Positions 1 through 9,450 of a stretch of 64,000 nucleotides of DNA are shown here, in pieces. The DNA comes from Gracilibacillus alcaliphilus. GTDB taxonomy: Bacteria > Bacillota > Bacilli > Bacillales > Amphibacillaceae. Numbering within the stretch: the first letter of the stretch is position 1; the number at the start of each line of letters is the position of its first letter. The position numbers were made by a program, and so were the translations under genes. The stretch covers positions 62,001-126,000 of the forward strand of contig NZ_JAFBFA010000010.1 of the NCBI RefSeq assembly GCF_016909015.1, given 5' to 3'. The notes below the pieces were generated by a model. The model had not been told where the DNA came from. It did not search any database and worked only from the letters and a program-made list of their open reading frames with translations.

Positions 1-1
1 T

Positions 2-664
2 TATGCTGCTAACTTCCTATACATGCTTAATGGAAAGGAACCGGAAGATCTGGAAGTAGAGGCTATGAACAAGGCCTTTGTACTACATGCGGATCATGAA
101 TTAAACGCATCTACTTTTACGACGCGCGTATGTGTAGCAACCTTATCAGATATGTATTCTGGTATTACTGCAGCAATCAGTGCTTTAAAAGGACCGCTTC
201 ACGGCGGGGCTAATGAACGCGTAATGGATATGCTGCTGGAAATTGGTGAAGTAGACAATGCGATTCCTTATGTACAAGAGAAAATGGCTAATAAAGAAAA
301 AATTATGGGAATGGGGCATCGTGTCTATAGATCCGGCGATCCGCGAGCTAAACATTTAAGGAAGATGTCGAAAGAATTAACGGCACAACATGGGATGGAA
401 AAATGGTATGACATGTCGGTAAAGATTGAAAATTATATCAAGGAAGAAAAAGGTTTACCGGCAAATGTTGATTTCTACTCCGCTTCCGTGTACCATAGTT
501 TAGGGATAAAGAGTGACTTATACACGCTTATCTTTGCTATCAGCCGTTTCTCCGGCTGGATTGCACACATACTAGAACAGTATGAGAATAACCGATTAAT
601 CCGCCCGAGAGCTGAGTATGTAGGGCCGACTCATAAGGTATACGTTGATATTAACGAGCGTTAA
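2..664 (+). CDS. citZ: Citrate synthase, C-terminal part (5' end outside window)
   Basis: This is the carboxy-terminal part of citrate synthase, which condenses oxaloacetate and acetyl-CoA to citrate in the TCA cycle. The frame is open from base 2, so the gene starts upstream of the window and the first internal ATG at 23 is not the start. Visible family motifs are HADHELNAS with a catalytic histidine, LKGPLHGGAN and GMGHRVYR (substrate binding), and NVDFYSA with the catalytic aspartate. It is followed after 56 bp by icd and then mdh, the order citZ-icd-mdh known from Bacillus. No terminator is visible before icd, so the three are probably co-transcribed. Identity is firm; the symbol rests on the family and on synteny. 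Confidence 0.97.
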   Translation, partial: YAANFLYMLNGKEPEDLEVEAMNKAFVLHADHELNASTFTTRVCVATLSDMYSGITAAISALKGPLHGGANERVMDMLLEIGEVDNAIPYVQEKMANKEKIMGMGHRVYRSGDPRAKHLRKMSKELTAQHGMEKWYDMSVKIENYIKEEKGLPANVDFYSASVYHSLGIKSDLYTLIFAISRFSGWIAHILEQYENNRLIRPRAEYVGPTHKVYVDINER

Positions 665-720
665 ACATTTTCTCTATGAAAATGATTTATAAATAATTTG
701 TAAACTAGGAGGATGTAAAG

Positions 721-1986
721 ATGGGAGAAAAAATTACAGTAGAAAATGGTGTCGTACAAACACCTAATAAACCAATTATCCCTTTTATCGAAGGTGACGG
801 TACTGGACCAGATATTTGGGCAGCGTCTAGCCGTGTGTTAGAAGCTGCAGTTGAGAAAGCATACAATGGTGAGAAAGCTATTGAATGGAAAGAAGTACTT
901 GCTGGTGAAAAGGCATTTAACCAAACTGGTGAATGGCTGCCAGAAGAAACATTAGACGCTATTCGCGAGTACAAAATTGCCATTAAAGGCCCTCTTACTA
1001 CACCAATTGGTGGAGGTATCCGTTCTTTGAACGTTGCTTTACGTCAAAAACTAGATTTATTTACTTGTCTTCGTCCTGTGCGTTGGTTTGAAGGAGTGCC
1101 TTCTCCTGTAAAACATCCAGAAGATACAGACATGGTTATCTTCCGTGAGAATACAGAAGACATCTATGCTGGTATTGAATGGCAAGAAGGTACAGATGAA
1201 GTGAAGAAAGTGATTGATTTCCTTCAAAATGAAATGGGAGTAACCAATATCCGTTTCCCTGAAACTTCTGGTTTAGGTGTAAAACCTGTATCACAAGAAG
1301 GTACAAGCCGTCTTGTGCGTGCTGCAATTGAGTACGCTATTAATGAAGGCCGTAAAAGTGTGACACTAGTTCACAAAGGAAACATCATGAAATTTACAGA
1401 AGGTGCCTTCAAGAACTGGGGATATGAATTAGCAGAAAAAGAATACGGCGATAAAGTATTTACTTGGGCAGAATATGATAGAATTGCTGAAGAACAAGGC
1501 AGAGAAGCTGCTGACAAAGCACAGTCAGAGGCAGAAGCTGCAGGCCGCATTATTGTAAAAGATGCAATTGCAGATATTTTCCTACAACAAATTCTTACTC
1601 GTCCAAAAGAATTTGATGTAGTAGCTACGATGAACCTGAATGGTGACTATATCTCTGATGCCCTTGCTGCACAAGTTGGCGGTATTGGTATTGCACCAGG
1701 TGCGAACATCAACTATGAGTCTGGTCACGCTATTTTTGAAGCAACTCATGGTACAGCACCTAAATATGCAGGTTTAGATAAAGTAAACCCATCTTCTGTT
1801 ATCCTTTCTGGTGTATTAATGCTTGAACACCTTGGCTGGAGAGAAGCTGCTGAACTAGTCCTTAACTCTATGGATAAAACGATTGGTTCTAAAGTGGTAA
1901 CCTATGATTTCGCTCGTTTAATGGATGGTGCAACAGAGGTGAAAACTTCTGAATTTGCAGATGAATTAATCAAGAACATGGGTTAA
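721..1986 (+). CDS. icd: Isocitrate dehydrogenase (NADP+)
   Basis: A 421-residue NADP-dependent isocitrate dehydrogenase that oxidatively decarboxylates isocitrate to 2-oxoglutarate. The length fits the bacterial dimeric enzyme. The N-terminal half has the substrate-binding segment GIRSLNVALRQ, whose serine is the phosphorylation-site serine of the E. coli homologue. The C-terminal half has the isopropylmalate/isocitrate dehydrogenase signature around NLNGDYISD and the cofactor stretch EATHGTAPKYAG. The ATG at 721 has a good AGGAGG ribosome site about 8 bases upstream. It lies between citZ and mdh in an apparent three-gene TCA operon, with only 18 bp before mdh. Confidence 0.98.
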   Translation: MGEKITVENGVVQTPNKPIIPFIEGDGTGPDIWAASSRVLEAAVEKAYNGEKAIEWKEVLAGEKAFNQTGEWLPEETLDAIREYKIAIKGPLTTPIGGGIRSLNVALRQKLDLFTCLRPVRWFEGVPSPVKHPEDTDMVIFRENTEDIYAGIEWQEGTDEVKKVIDFLQNEMGVTNIRFPETSGLGVKPVSQEGTSRLVRAAIEYAINEGRKSVTLVHKGNIMKFTEGAFKNWGYELAEKEYGDKVFTWAEYDRIAEEQGREAADKAQSEAEAAGRIIVKDAIADIFLQQILTRPKEFDVVATMNLNGDYISDALAAQVGGIGIAPGANINYESGHAIFEATHGTAPKYAGLDKVNPSSVILSGVLMLEHLGWREAAELVLNSMDKTIGSKVVTYDFARLMDGATEVKTSEFADELIKNMG

Positions 1987-2004
1987 GGAGCTGATATTTC
2001 GCTC

Positions 2005-2943
2005 ATGGCTAATCAGAGAAAAAAAGTTTCTATCGTAGGCAGTGGTTTTACCGGAGCAACAACCGCACTTATGACCGCACAAAAGGAACTGGCAGATGTC
2101 GTCTTGGTAGATATCCCCGCTATGGAAGGCCCGACTAAGGGGAAGGCTTTAGATATGCTGGAAGCTAGCCCCGTACAGGGCTTTGATGCAGCTATCACAG
2201 GTACATCAGATTTTTCCGAGACAGCAGATTCTGATATTGTCGTGGTTACAGCCGGCATAGCGCGTAAACCCGGCATGAGTCGTGACGATTTAGTCAGTAC
2301 TAATGCAGAAATTATGAAATCTATTGCAGCCGATATTGTCAAGTATTCCCCTAATGCCACGGTGATCGTACTTACGAATCCTGTAGACGCAATGACATAT
2401 ACCGTTTTTAAGGAAACAGGATTCAGTAAACAGCGTGTTATCGGGCAATCGGGTGTACTGGATACGGCTCGATTCCGTACCTTTGTAGCACAAGAATTAA
2501 ACCTATCGGTGAAAGATATCACAGGTTTCGTTTTAGGCGGACATGGGGATGATATGGTACCATTGATTCGTTATTCTTATGCAGGCGGTATCCCAATTGA
2601 GACATTAATCAAACCTGATCGACTCCAAGCGATCATTGAGCGTACACGTAAAGGCGGCGGTGAGATTGTCCAGCTTTTAGGTAATGGCAGTGCATACTAT
2701 GCCCCAGCGGCCTCTATTGTGCAAATGGCTGAAGCTATCCTCAAAGATCAACGCCGTGTGTTGCCAACGATCGCCTATTTGGAAGGAGAATACGGGTATA
2801 GTGATCTCTATCTGGGTGTACCGACTATTATCGGAGGCAACGGAGTAGAAGAAGTAATTGAACTGGAGTTAACAGAGGAAGAAAAGCAGCAGCTGGACAA
2901 GTCTGTTGATTCTGTCAAACAAGTAATGCAGATCTTATCTTAA
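2005..2943 (+). CDS. mdh: Malate dehydrogenase
   Basis: A 312-residue NAD-dependent malate dehydrogenase of the LDH-like type, which oxidises malate to oxaloacetate. The N-terminal Rossmann motif is GSGFTGA (residues 12-18). Substrate-binding arginines lie at about 87, 93 and 156. The catalytic pair is Asp153 and His180 (GGHGDD). The ribosome site AAGGAG overlaps the end of icd. It is the last gene of the citZ-icd-mdh unit and is followed directly by a strong hairpin terminator. The phoPR operon follows, as in Bacillus subtilis. Confidence 0.98.
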   Translation: MANQRKKVSIVGSGFTGATTALMTAQKELADVVLVDIPAMEGPTKGKALDMLEASPVQGFDAAITGTSDFSETADSDIVVVTAGIARKPGMSRDDLVSTNAEIMKSIAADIVKYSPNATVIVLTNPVDAMTYTVFKETGFSKQRVIGQSGVLDTARFRTFVAQELNLSVKDITGFVLGGHGDDMVPLIRYSYAGGIPIETLIKPDRLQAIIERTRKGGGEIVQLLGNGSAYYAPAASIVQMAEAILKDQRRVLPTIAYLEGEYGYSDLYLGVPTIIGGNGVEEVIELELTEEEKQQLDKSVDSVKQVMQILS

Positions 2944-2946
2944 TAG

Positions 2947-2982
2947 AAAAGTCACTATCCTTTTATGGGTAGTGACTTTTTA
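2947..2982 (+). terminator. Rho-independent terminator after mdh
   Basis: A perfect stem pairs AAAAGTCACTA with TAGTGACTTTT, with extra CC/GG pairing at the top of the stem. The T-rich 3' arm serves as the U tract. It lies 4 bases after the mdh stop and should end the citZ-icd-mdh transcript. Confidence 0.9.
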
Positions 2983-3185
2983 TTGAGAAAGGAAGCAAAA
3001 GCTAAGCTAGTTCTTCTCTAGGTTTTAATGCACACCACTTAATAATTTAACCAATGTTATAGTTCAACACTTAAAAAGTGAATGAAATAACAGGATAACA
3101 GGCAGAATAAGTTATACGCATATACAGAGTCACAACGTTGATCATTAATAAGCTAATCGACTGCATAATTGGACGGCGCAATAGG

Positions 3186-3199
3186 AGCAAACGCTTTCT
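3186..3199. promoter_or_regulatory. cre-like CcpA site upstream of phoPR
   Basis: The 14 bases AGCAAACGCTTTCT match the cre consensus TGWAANCGNTNNCA except at positions 1, 3 and 14, and keep the central CG. The site lies about 70-80 bases upstream of the predicted phoP -35. CcpA repression of phoPR is described in B. subtilis, which makes the match plausible. One 14-mer with three mismatches is weak evidence alone. Confidence 0.35.
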
Positions 3200-3265
3200 G
3201 TCAATTGTTAAATCATTGTAAATTTAACATGAATATTTTTTTACATACAGATATAGATGAAGTTG

Positions 3266-3294
3266 TTCACTTTCCTTTAAGCACCGTGTATGAT
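3266..3294 (+). promoter_or_regulatory. Predicted sigma-A promoter of phoPR
   Basis: TTCACT (3266-3271) and TATGAT (3289-3294) are separated by 17 bp. This puts the start near 3301, about 28 bases before the phoP ATG. The rest of the 385-bp mdh-phoP gap is A/T rich and holds only the mdh terminator and the cre-like site; no clear Pho box spacing was found. Confidence 0.5.
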
Positions 3295-3328
3295 TGAAGT
3301 AAGATAGAGAAAAAAGTGAGGGATAATT

Positions 3329-4030
3329 ATGGGAGAAAAGATATTAATTGTGGATGATGAACAATCTATTGTCACTTTATTGCAATATAATATTGAAAGA
3401 GCCGGTTTTGAAACAGACGTAGCATATGATGGTAATGAGGGCTTTACCAAAGCCAGCTCTGGTCAATTTGATTTGATTGTTTTGGATCTAATGCTTCCTG
3501 GTATGGAAGGAACAGAAGTGTGTAAAGCACTGCGTCAAAATAAGATCGATACTCCCATCTTAATGCTGACGGCAAAAGGTGATGAGCTGGACCGCATATT
3601 GGGGTTGGAACTGGGGGCAGATGATTATTTAACGAAACCATTTAGCCCAAAAGAAGTGGTAGCACGCATTAAGGCTATTTTAAGAAGAACACGTAAACAA
3701 GGAGAACAAACTGAAGAAGAGCCATTTATCAAGGTAGCCGATTTAATTGTTTATCCACAGCAGTATGAAGCAACGATTAAGGATCAGACGTTATCATTTA
3801 CCAGAAAAGAGTTTGAACTATTATATTACTTAGTCAAACATAAAGGACGTGTCCTTTCTCGGGATCAATTATTGAGTGCAGTTTGGAATTATGACTTTGT
3901 TGGAGATACCAGAATTGTTGATGTCCATATTAGTCATTTACGTGAGAAGATTGAACCAGATACGAAACGGCCGGTTTATATTAAAACAATCCGAGGTTTA
4001 GGTTACAAAATGGAGGAACCTAACGTATGA
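3329..4030 (+). CDS. phoP: Response regulator PhoP (OmpR family)
   Basis: A 233-residue two-component response regulator that controls the phosphate-starvation regulon. The receiver domain (about 1-120) has the acidic pair D9/D10, phospho-acceptor D53 in VLDLMLPG, T81 and K103. The C-terminal OmpR/PhoB winged helix (about 135-230) ends in the usual IRGLGYKME motif. The start has the ribosome site GTGAGGG. It overlaps phoR by 4 bases (ATGA), so translation is probably coupled. Placement directly after mdh matches the B. subtilis phoPR locus, which supports PhoP over paralogues such as WalR. Confidence 0.93.
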   Translation: MGEKILIVDDEQSIVTLLQYNIERAGFETDVAYDGNEGFTKASSGQFDLIVLDLMLPGMEGTEVCKALRQNKIDTPILMLTAKGDELDRILGLELGADDYLTKPFSPKEVVARIKAILRRTRKQGEQTEEEPFIKVADLIVYPQQYEATIKDQTLSFTRKEFELLYYLVKHKGRVLSRDQLLSAVWNYDFVGDTRIVDVHISHLREKIEPDTKRPVYIKTIRGLGYKMEEPNV

Positions 4031-5406
4031 ACATAGAGAAAAAACATACCCTTTTTTTGCGGTATATGGCGATTATAGCCCTGATCTTTATTTTTATAGG
4101 AATGATTATCTTACAATTCTCTTCTACCGAAGAAAAATTAATCGTTCTATTTTCTTTAACCATTGGCTATATTATTTTGGCCGTAATGGTGTATAGCATA
4201 TATGTGAATTACGTTCGGCCGATCCAGTCGATTTTGACGACTGCCAAAGAATTAACCAATCGAAATTACAATGCACGTATATATGTACCCTCTTATGGAG
4301 ATGCCCAATTGCTAGGGAATGCGGTGAATACGCTGGCACGTCATTTACAAGAGATATCGATTGAACAAAAGGTACAGGCAAGTGAATGGAAAACGGTAAT
4401 GGATAATATGGAAAGCGGATTGATGTTAATTGATGAAAGAGGTTATGTCCATTTGGTTAACCGAAAGTTTTCTGAGATGTTTGGTTATTCACCAAATGAT
4501 TGCGTAGGCTACCTGTATTATAACGTATTAACAGATAAAGATATTCATAAAGTCGTGAAAGAAACTTTTCTGTATGAAGAAAAGATGAAGAACAGCATTA
4601 CTCATATCATGAATGGAGAGACACAATATATCGAAATTGTCGGGGCGCCTGTTATTAATGAGGCGAAAGAGCTGAAAGGGTCTGTACTTGTTTTTTATGA
4701 TATTACTAAACTTAAGCGTGTGGAGCAGGTACGTAAAGATTTCGTTGCTAATGTATCACATGAGTTAAAGACCCCAATCACTTCGATTAAGGGATTTGCA
4801 GAGACCTTATTGGACGAAGAGATTACCGACAAAGAAACACAAAAGCAATTCCTCTCGATTATTTTAAAAGAAAGTTCTCGTTTACAGTCATTGATTCATG
4901 ATTTATTAGAACTCTCTCAAATTGAGAAAGACGAATTACAGCTGTCAATGAAGTGGATTGAGGCTGAAGAATGGCTCACAACCAGTGTGTCTTTAATTGA
5001 ACAACAAGCGAACAAAAAGCAATTACAGTTTGAGATCTACTTAGAAGATAAACTGGCTTTTTATGGGGATCCAGATTTATTACAGCAGGTCGTCTTAAAT
5101 CTAATGTATAATGCCGTCAATTATACGCCAGAACAAGGCAAAGTGACATTAAGGCTCTACCGAGATCAAGATTATACGGTAATAGAAGCAGTTGATACCG
5201 GTATTGGTATTCCATCAGAAGCTTTACCGCGCCTGTTCGAACGATTTTATCGCGTGGATCGGGCAAGAAGCCGCAGTACAGGAGGAACTGGTTTAGGGCT
5301 GGCTATTGTGAAACACATTGTAGAAGCTCACCACGGCCATATTACGGTGGAGAGTGAGCTTGGTAAAGGTTCCTGTTTTCGAGTGGTCATCCCGGATAAA
5401 TGGTGA
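4027..5406 (+). CDS. phoR: Sensor histidine kinase PhoR, without large external domain
   Basis: A 459-residue membrane histidine kinase paired with PhoP. The order is TM1 (about 12-30), a loop of only about 7 residues, TM2 (38-60), HAMP (61-112), PAS (121-228), HisKA with phospho-accepting H245 in SHELKTP, then the HATPase with N, G1 (DTGIGIP) and G2 (GGTGLGL) boxes. B. subtilis PhoR is longer, about 580 residues, because it has an external PDC-like domain between the two TM segments. That domain is absent here, so sensing must be in the membrane or cytoplasm. The kinase core is intact and the gene overlaps phoP, so it is probably functional. An imperfect hairpin (ACAAGG...CCTTGT) follows the stop but has no clear U tract. 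Confidence 0.92.
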   Translation: MNIEKKHTLFLRYMAIIALIFIFIGMIILQFSSTEEKLIVLFSLTIGYIILAVMVYSIYVNYVRPIQSILTTAKELTNRNYNARIYVPSYGDAQLLGNAVNTLARHLQEISIEQKVQASEWKTVMDNMESGLMLIDERGYVHLVNRKFSEMFGYSPNDCVGYLYYNVLTDKDIHKVVKETFLYEEKMKNSITHIMNGETQYIEIVGAPVINEAKELKGSVLVFYDITKLKRVEQVRKDFVANVSHELKTPITSIKGFAETLLDEEITDKETQKQFLSIILKESSRLQSLIHDLLELSQIEKDELQLSMKWIEAEEWLTTSVSLIEQQANKKQLQFEIYLEDKLAFYGDPDLLQQVVLNLMYNAVNYTPEQGKVTLRLYRDQDYTVIEAVDTGIGIPSEALPRLFERFYRVDRARSRSTGGTGLGLAIVKHIVEAHHGHITVESELGKGSCFRVVIPDKW

Positions 5407-5791
5407 AAGACAAGGTACTCCTTATTCGCCATTTATCCTGCTGATGTAGTACACCTTGTAAGTCTTTGTCATGACATATAGCTCTTATTTGCCTTTTCAC
5501 CCCCTATGCAGCCGTCAGTTTTCCCCTGGTTTTATTACACCTCTTGAGAAAGTCTCCTGCCTATCTGCAGCCAATACTAAAAAAACTCTGCCAAAACTCA
5601 TCTATCACCAGCGTGTTTTTTCAACCAATTCGGAAAAACTAAAGAAAATGCATATAGATAGAGATACCTGGTTCTCTAGTTGTTTCCCTCTACTAGGGTA
5701 TTTACTTTGGTGGACATTTTGTATACATAGCGCTTGTTAAACCGGCTTATCTGTATATGAATGGCCCTGTTGTGCAGCTTATCTCTAAACA
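5407..5791. other. Gene-free stretch between phoR and polA
   Basis: No convincing gene is seen. An open frame of 89 codons at 5471-5740 has an unlikely composition and no ribosome site, and was rejected. The imperfect hairpin after phoR lies at its left end and the polA promoter at its right end. Confidence 0.6.
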
Positions 5792-5800
5792 TGATAGAAT
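5792..5800 (+). promoter_or_regulatory. Extended -10 promoter of polA
   Basis: TGATAGAAT fits an extended -10 (TGN plus TAGAAT). No good -35 is visible (TTGTGC is 19 bp upstream). The predicted start is about 28 bases before the polA ATG. Confidence 0.4.
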
Positions 5801-5834
5801 AAACTATACAAGAGAACATAAAGGAGACAGGAAT

Positions 5835-8471
5835 ATGACCAATAAACTAATCTTAGTGGACGGCAATAGTATTGCTTATCGGGCATTTTTTGCTTTACCT
5901 CTTCTAAATAATGATAAGGGTGTCTATACCAATGCCGTTTATGGCTTTACTACGATGCTGCTCAAAGTGTTAGAGCAAGAGAAGCCTACACATATGCTGG
6001 TGGCTTTCGATGCGGGAAAAACTACTTTTCGTCATAAAACATATCAAGATTATAAGGGTGGACGTGAAAAGACACCAACTGAATTAAGAGAACAGTTTTC
6101 GATTTTGCGTGAATTATTGGATGCCTTCCAAATCAAGCATTATCAGTTAGAAAACTATGAAGCAGACGATATCATTGGTACCGTGTCCAAACAGGCGAAT
6201 GAAAAAGGGTGGCAAGTAGAAGTTATTTCTGGAGATAAAGATTTACTTCAGCTTGTTTCTGATCATGTTCAAGTCCGCTTAACGAAAAAAGGGATCAGCG
6301 ATATGATGACTTATACCGAAGAAACTTTACAAGAGGATATGGAAATTACCCCTGATCAGGTCGTTGATTTAAAGGCGTTAATGGGTGATAAATCAGATAA
6401 TATTCCAGGTGTTCCTGGTGTTGGTCAGAAGACAGCCGTGAAGCTGTTAAAACAGTTTCAAACATTAGAAAATCTCTACGATCATTTGGATGAGGTATCA
6501 GGTAAGAAGCTGCAAGAAAAATTAGCAGATAATCGTGATGCTGCATTTATGAGTAAAGAACTGGCGACGATTGATCAAACTTCTCCAATTGAGGTCACTA
6601 TTGAAGACACCGAATTAACTGATTATAAAGATCAAAAAGTAGAGAAGTTATTTAAAGAACTAGGTTTCCAATCGCTGATTAATCGAGTACAAGGGGAGGA
6701 GACTCAAGAAGATACCCAAAAGCTAACAGATATATCGTTTGAGAAAGTGGAAGCAATACGCACAGATATGTTTACTGGCGAAGATGCCTTTGAGATCGAA
6801 ATCTTGGGTGATAATTATCACACCGAAGAAATGGTAGGAGCAGCCATCAGTAATGAGAAAGGTAACTTCTTTATTCCGATTCATTTGCTGGAAACCTCAG
6901 ATGTATTTCGTGATTGGGCAGCAGATGCCAGTCAAAAGAAGTATGTCTTTGATGCCAAAAAAATCTTTGTTTTGTTAAAACGGTTGGATATAGATATTGA
7001 TGGGATTGTGTTTGACACGTTATTAGCGTCTTATCTCATTAATCCCTCCGAGAATAATCACGATATTCCTGCAATTAGTCATCGCATGGGAGAAACGAAT
7101 ATCCATTTTGACGAGGATGTTTATGGGAAAGGGGCTAAAAAAGGATTACCCGAAGAGGAGAGCAGCTGGCAGGAACATATCGTAAGGAAGACACAAATGA
7201 TTTATCTCCTGAAAGATCAAATGCAACAGGCTTTGACAGATAATAAGCAGCTACCACTTCTGCTTGATCTGGAATTACCGCTTGCGTTGGTGTTAGGAAA
7301 GATGGAAGCAACCGGTGTGAAGGTAGATAAGTCACGCTTAACAGAAATGGGTAAGGAATTAACGGAGAAATTAGACCAATTAGAGAAAGATATCTATGAA
7401 CTAGCTGGCAGGGAATTTAATATTAATTCCCCAAAACAGCTGGGGCCTATTCTGTTCGATGAACTTGGCCTGCCAGCGATTAAAAAGACGAAAACAGGTT
7501 ATTCAACGGCTGCTGATGTGTTGGAACAACTACAGGGTCAACATGCGATTATTGATAAGCTTTTATTATATCGTCAGTTGAAAAAGTTAGATTCGACTTA
7601 TATCGCTGGTTTATCGAAGGTGATTCACAAAGATACAAGTAAAATTCATACTCGTTTTAATCAGGCACTGACTCAGACTGGGCGGTTAAGCTCAATTGAT
7701 CCTAACCTGCAAAACATTCCGATCCGAATTGAAGAAGGAAGGAAAATACGTCAGGCATTTATCCCTTCTAAACCAGGCTGGAAGATCCTTGCCGCCGACT
7801 ATTCACAGATTGAATTGCGGGTGTTGGCCCATATTGCGAAAGATGAAAGGCTGCAAGCTGCTTTTAAAGAGGACAAAGATATCCATACTCAAACGGCAAT
7901 GGATGTATTTCATGTAACAGGAGCAGAAGTAACTTCCAATATGAGACGGCAGGCAAAGGCAGTTAACTTCGGCATTGTTTATGGTATTAGTGATTATGGT
8001 CTGTCACAAAACTTAGGGATTACTCGTAAAGAGGCTAAGTCATTTATTGATCGTTATCTCACCAGTTATCCTGGTGTACAGACATATATGAAAGACATTG
8101 TTCAAGAAGCAAAACAAAATGGCTATGTCACTACGATTATGAACAGACGCCGTTATTTGCCGGATATTACAAGCCGCAATTTTAACCAGCGAAGTTTTGC
8201 AGAACGTACGGCGATGAACACCCCAATTCAGGGAAGTGCCGCCGATATTATTAAACGGGCGATGCTGGAATTAGATAAACAATTAGAAAAACATCAATAT
8301 CAAGCCACATTGCTTTTACAAGTACATGATGAATTAATTCTAGAGGTGCCAGAGGAAGAATTGTCTGCTATTTCAGAGTTGGTTGAAGAAGTGATGAGTG
8401 AGGCAGTGGAACTATCTGTTCCATTGAAAGTTGATGTAGATTATGGCGATACGTGGTATGACGCCAAATAA
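5835..8471 (+). CDS. polA: DNA polymerase I
   Basis: An 878-residue family A DNA polymerase for Okazaki-fragment processing and repair synthesis. The ATG at 5835 is chosen because AAGGAGACAGG precedes it and the protein then starts MTNKLILVDGNS, the family start. A further upstream in-frame ATG (5757) would add 26 atypical residues. The N-terminal 5' nuclease carries conserved acidic residues (VDGNS, DKDLLQL, GDKSDNIPG). The middle domain lacks the DxE motif of a working 3'-5' exonuclease, as in B. subtilis and B. stearothermophilus Pol I, so it probably cannot proofread. Polymerase motifs A (DYSQIELR), B (RRQAKAVNFGIVYG) and C (QVHDELI) are intact. mutM follows after 12 bp in the same operon. 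Confidence 0.98.
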   Translation: MTNKLILVDGNSIAYRAFFALPLLNNDKGVYTNAVYGFTTMLLKVLEQEKPTHMLVAFDAGKTTFRHKTYQDYKGGREKTPTELREQFSILRELLDAFQIKHYQLENYEADDIIGTVSKQANEKGWQVEVISGDKDLLQLVSDHVQVRLTKKGISDMMTYTEETLQEDMEITPDQVVDLKALMGDKSDNIPGVPGVGQKTAVKLLKQFQTLENLYDHLDEVSGKKLQEKLADNRDAAFMSKELATIDQTSPIEVTIEDTELTDYKDQKVEKLFKELGFQSLINRVQGEETQEDTQKLTDISFEKVEAIRTDMFTGEDAFEIEILGDNYHTEEMVGAAISNEKGNFFIPIHLLETSDVFRDWAADASQKKYVFDAKKIFVLLKRLDIDIDGIVFDTLLASYLINPSENNHDIPAISHRMGETNIHFDEDVYGKGAKKGLPEEESSWQEHIVRKTQMIYLLKDQMQQALTDNKQLPLLLDLELPLALVLGKMEATGVKVDKSRLTEMGKELTEKLDQLEKDIYELAGREFNINSPKQLGPILFDELGLPAIKKTKTGYSTAADVLEQLQGQHAIIDKLLLYRQLKKLDSTYIAGLSKVIHKDTSKIHTRFNQALTQTGRLSSIDPNLQNIPIRIEEGRKIRQAFIPSKPGWKILAADYSQIELRVLAHIAKDERLQAAFKEDKDIHTQTAMDVFHVTGAEVTSNMRRQAKAVNFGIVYGISDYGLSQNLGITRKEAKSFIDRYLTSYPGVQTYMKDIVQEAKQNGYVTTIMNRRRYLPDITSRNFNQRSFAERTAMNTPIQGSAADIIKRAMLELDKQLEKHQYQATLLLQVHDELILEVPEEELSAISELVEEVMSEAVELSVPLKVDVDYGDTWYDAK

Positions 8472-8483
8472 GGAGTTAAAGAA

Positions 8484-9314
8484 ATGCCAGAATTACCAGA
8501 GGTAGAAACCATCAGAAAGACATTGAGGGAATTAGTTATCGGAAAAACAATTGATTCGGTGGAAGTACATTGGGCAAAAATTATTCAAGAACCTGATGAT
8601 ATAGTTCAATTTCAGCAATTAGCCCAAGGACAGACCATCCATGATATAAGACGAAAGGGGAAGTTTCTCCTATTTGATCTAGATGAGCATGTGCTGATCT
8701 CCCATCTGCGGATGGAAGGAAAATATGGGGTTTTTCCTAATGAAGAGGAAATAGCTTTGCATACACATGTCATCTTCCGTATGACAGATGGGACTGACCT
8801 GCGCTATCAAGACGTTCGTAAATTTGGGACAATGCACCTGTACAAGAAAGGGACAGAATTAGAGCAGAAGCCGTTGCTACTCGTAGCTGCCGATCCGTTA
8901 GAACCGGAGTTTTCCTATTCACTTTTTAGGGAAAAGGTACAGCGCAGCAACAGGAATATTAAGAATATCCTGCTTGACCAATCGGTGATCGCAGGGTTGG
9001 GTAATATTTATGTAGATGAGACACTGTTCTTAGCTGGAATCCATCCGCTGACAAAAGGGGCTCAGCTATCGGATCAACAAATTCTGCTTATTCAAGAAGC
9101 GGCGGTCACGACGTTACAGGATGCTGTCAAGCAAGGTGGAACGACGATTCGGTCTTATGTGAATTCACAAGGGCAAATCGGTATGTTCCAGCAGAAGCTG
9201 CATGTCTATGGGCAAAATAACAAGGCTTGCACAGCATGCGGCGATATGATTATGAAGATCAAAGTAGGCGGCAGGGGCACACATTATTGCCCAAGCTGCC
9301 AGCCTATCTTATGA
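8484..9314 (+). CDS. mutM: Formamidopyrimidine-DNA glycosylase (Fpg)
   Basis: A 276-residue base-excision repair enzyme that removes 8-oxoguanine and formamidopyrimidines and cuts the abasic site. The start MPELPEVETIR gives the catalytic Pro1/Glu2 once Met is removed. The helix-two-turn-helix region includes QSVIAGLGNIYVDE. The C-terminal zinc finger has the pattern CxxC...CxxC (CTACG...CPSC). It sits 12 bp after polA, a conserved repair pair in Bacilli. Confidence 0.97.
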   Translation: MPELPEVETIRKTLRELVIGKTIDSVEVHWAKIIQEPDDIVQFQQLAQGQTIHDIRRKGKFLLFDLDEHVLISHLRMEGKYGVFPNEEEIALHTHVIFRMTDGTDLRYQDVRKFGTMHLYKKGTELEQKPLLLVAADPLEPEFSYSLFREKVQRSNRNIKNILLDQSVIAGLGNIYVDETLFLAGIHPLTKGAQLSDQQILLIQEAAVTTLQDAVKQGGTTIRSYVNSQGQIGMFQQKLHVYGQNNKACTACGDMIMKIKVGGRGTHYCPSCQPIL

Positions 9315-9450
9315 TGAATAGAAGCAAGTATAAGCCTATATAAGATCCAAAAGTAGAAACCCCCAGTGACGAAAATAATTGGGCGAACGTCTGTCATTCT
9401 TTCTCCATATACTATGGCTAAACAGTCTGTTAAAGGAGAATGGGTAACAG

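Noticed and set aside
3216..3246. Pho boxes before phoP
   Set aside because: TTGTAA, TTAACA and TTACAT occur, but not at the 11-bp repeat spacing of PhoP sites; the A/T content makes chance hits likely.
5471..5740. Open frame of 89 codons between phoR and polA
   Set aside because: No ribosome site, unlikely amino-acid mix (many Ser, Cys and Phe), no family resemblance, and it lies in an ordinary intergenic gap.
5757..5834. Longer polA start at 5757
   Set aside because: The 26 extra residues are unlike the family and the predicted promoter lies inside them; ATG 5835 has the ribosome site.
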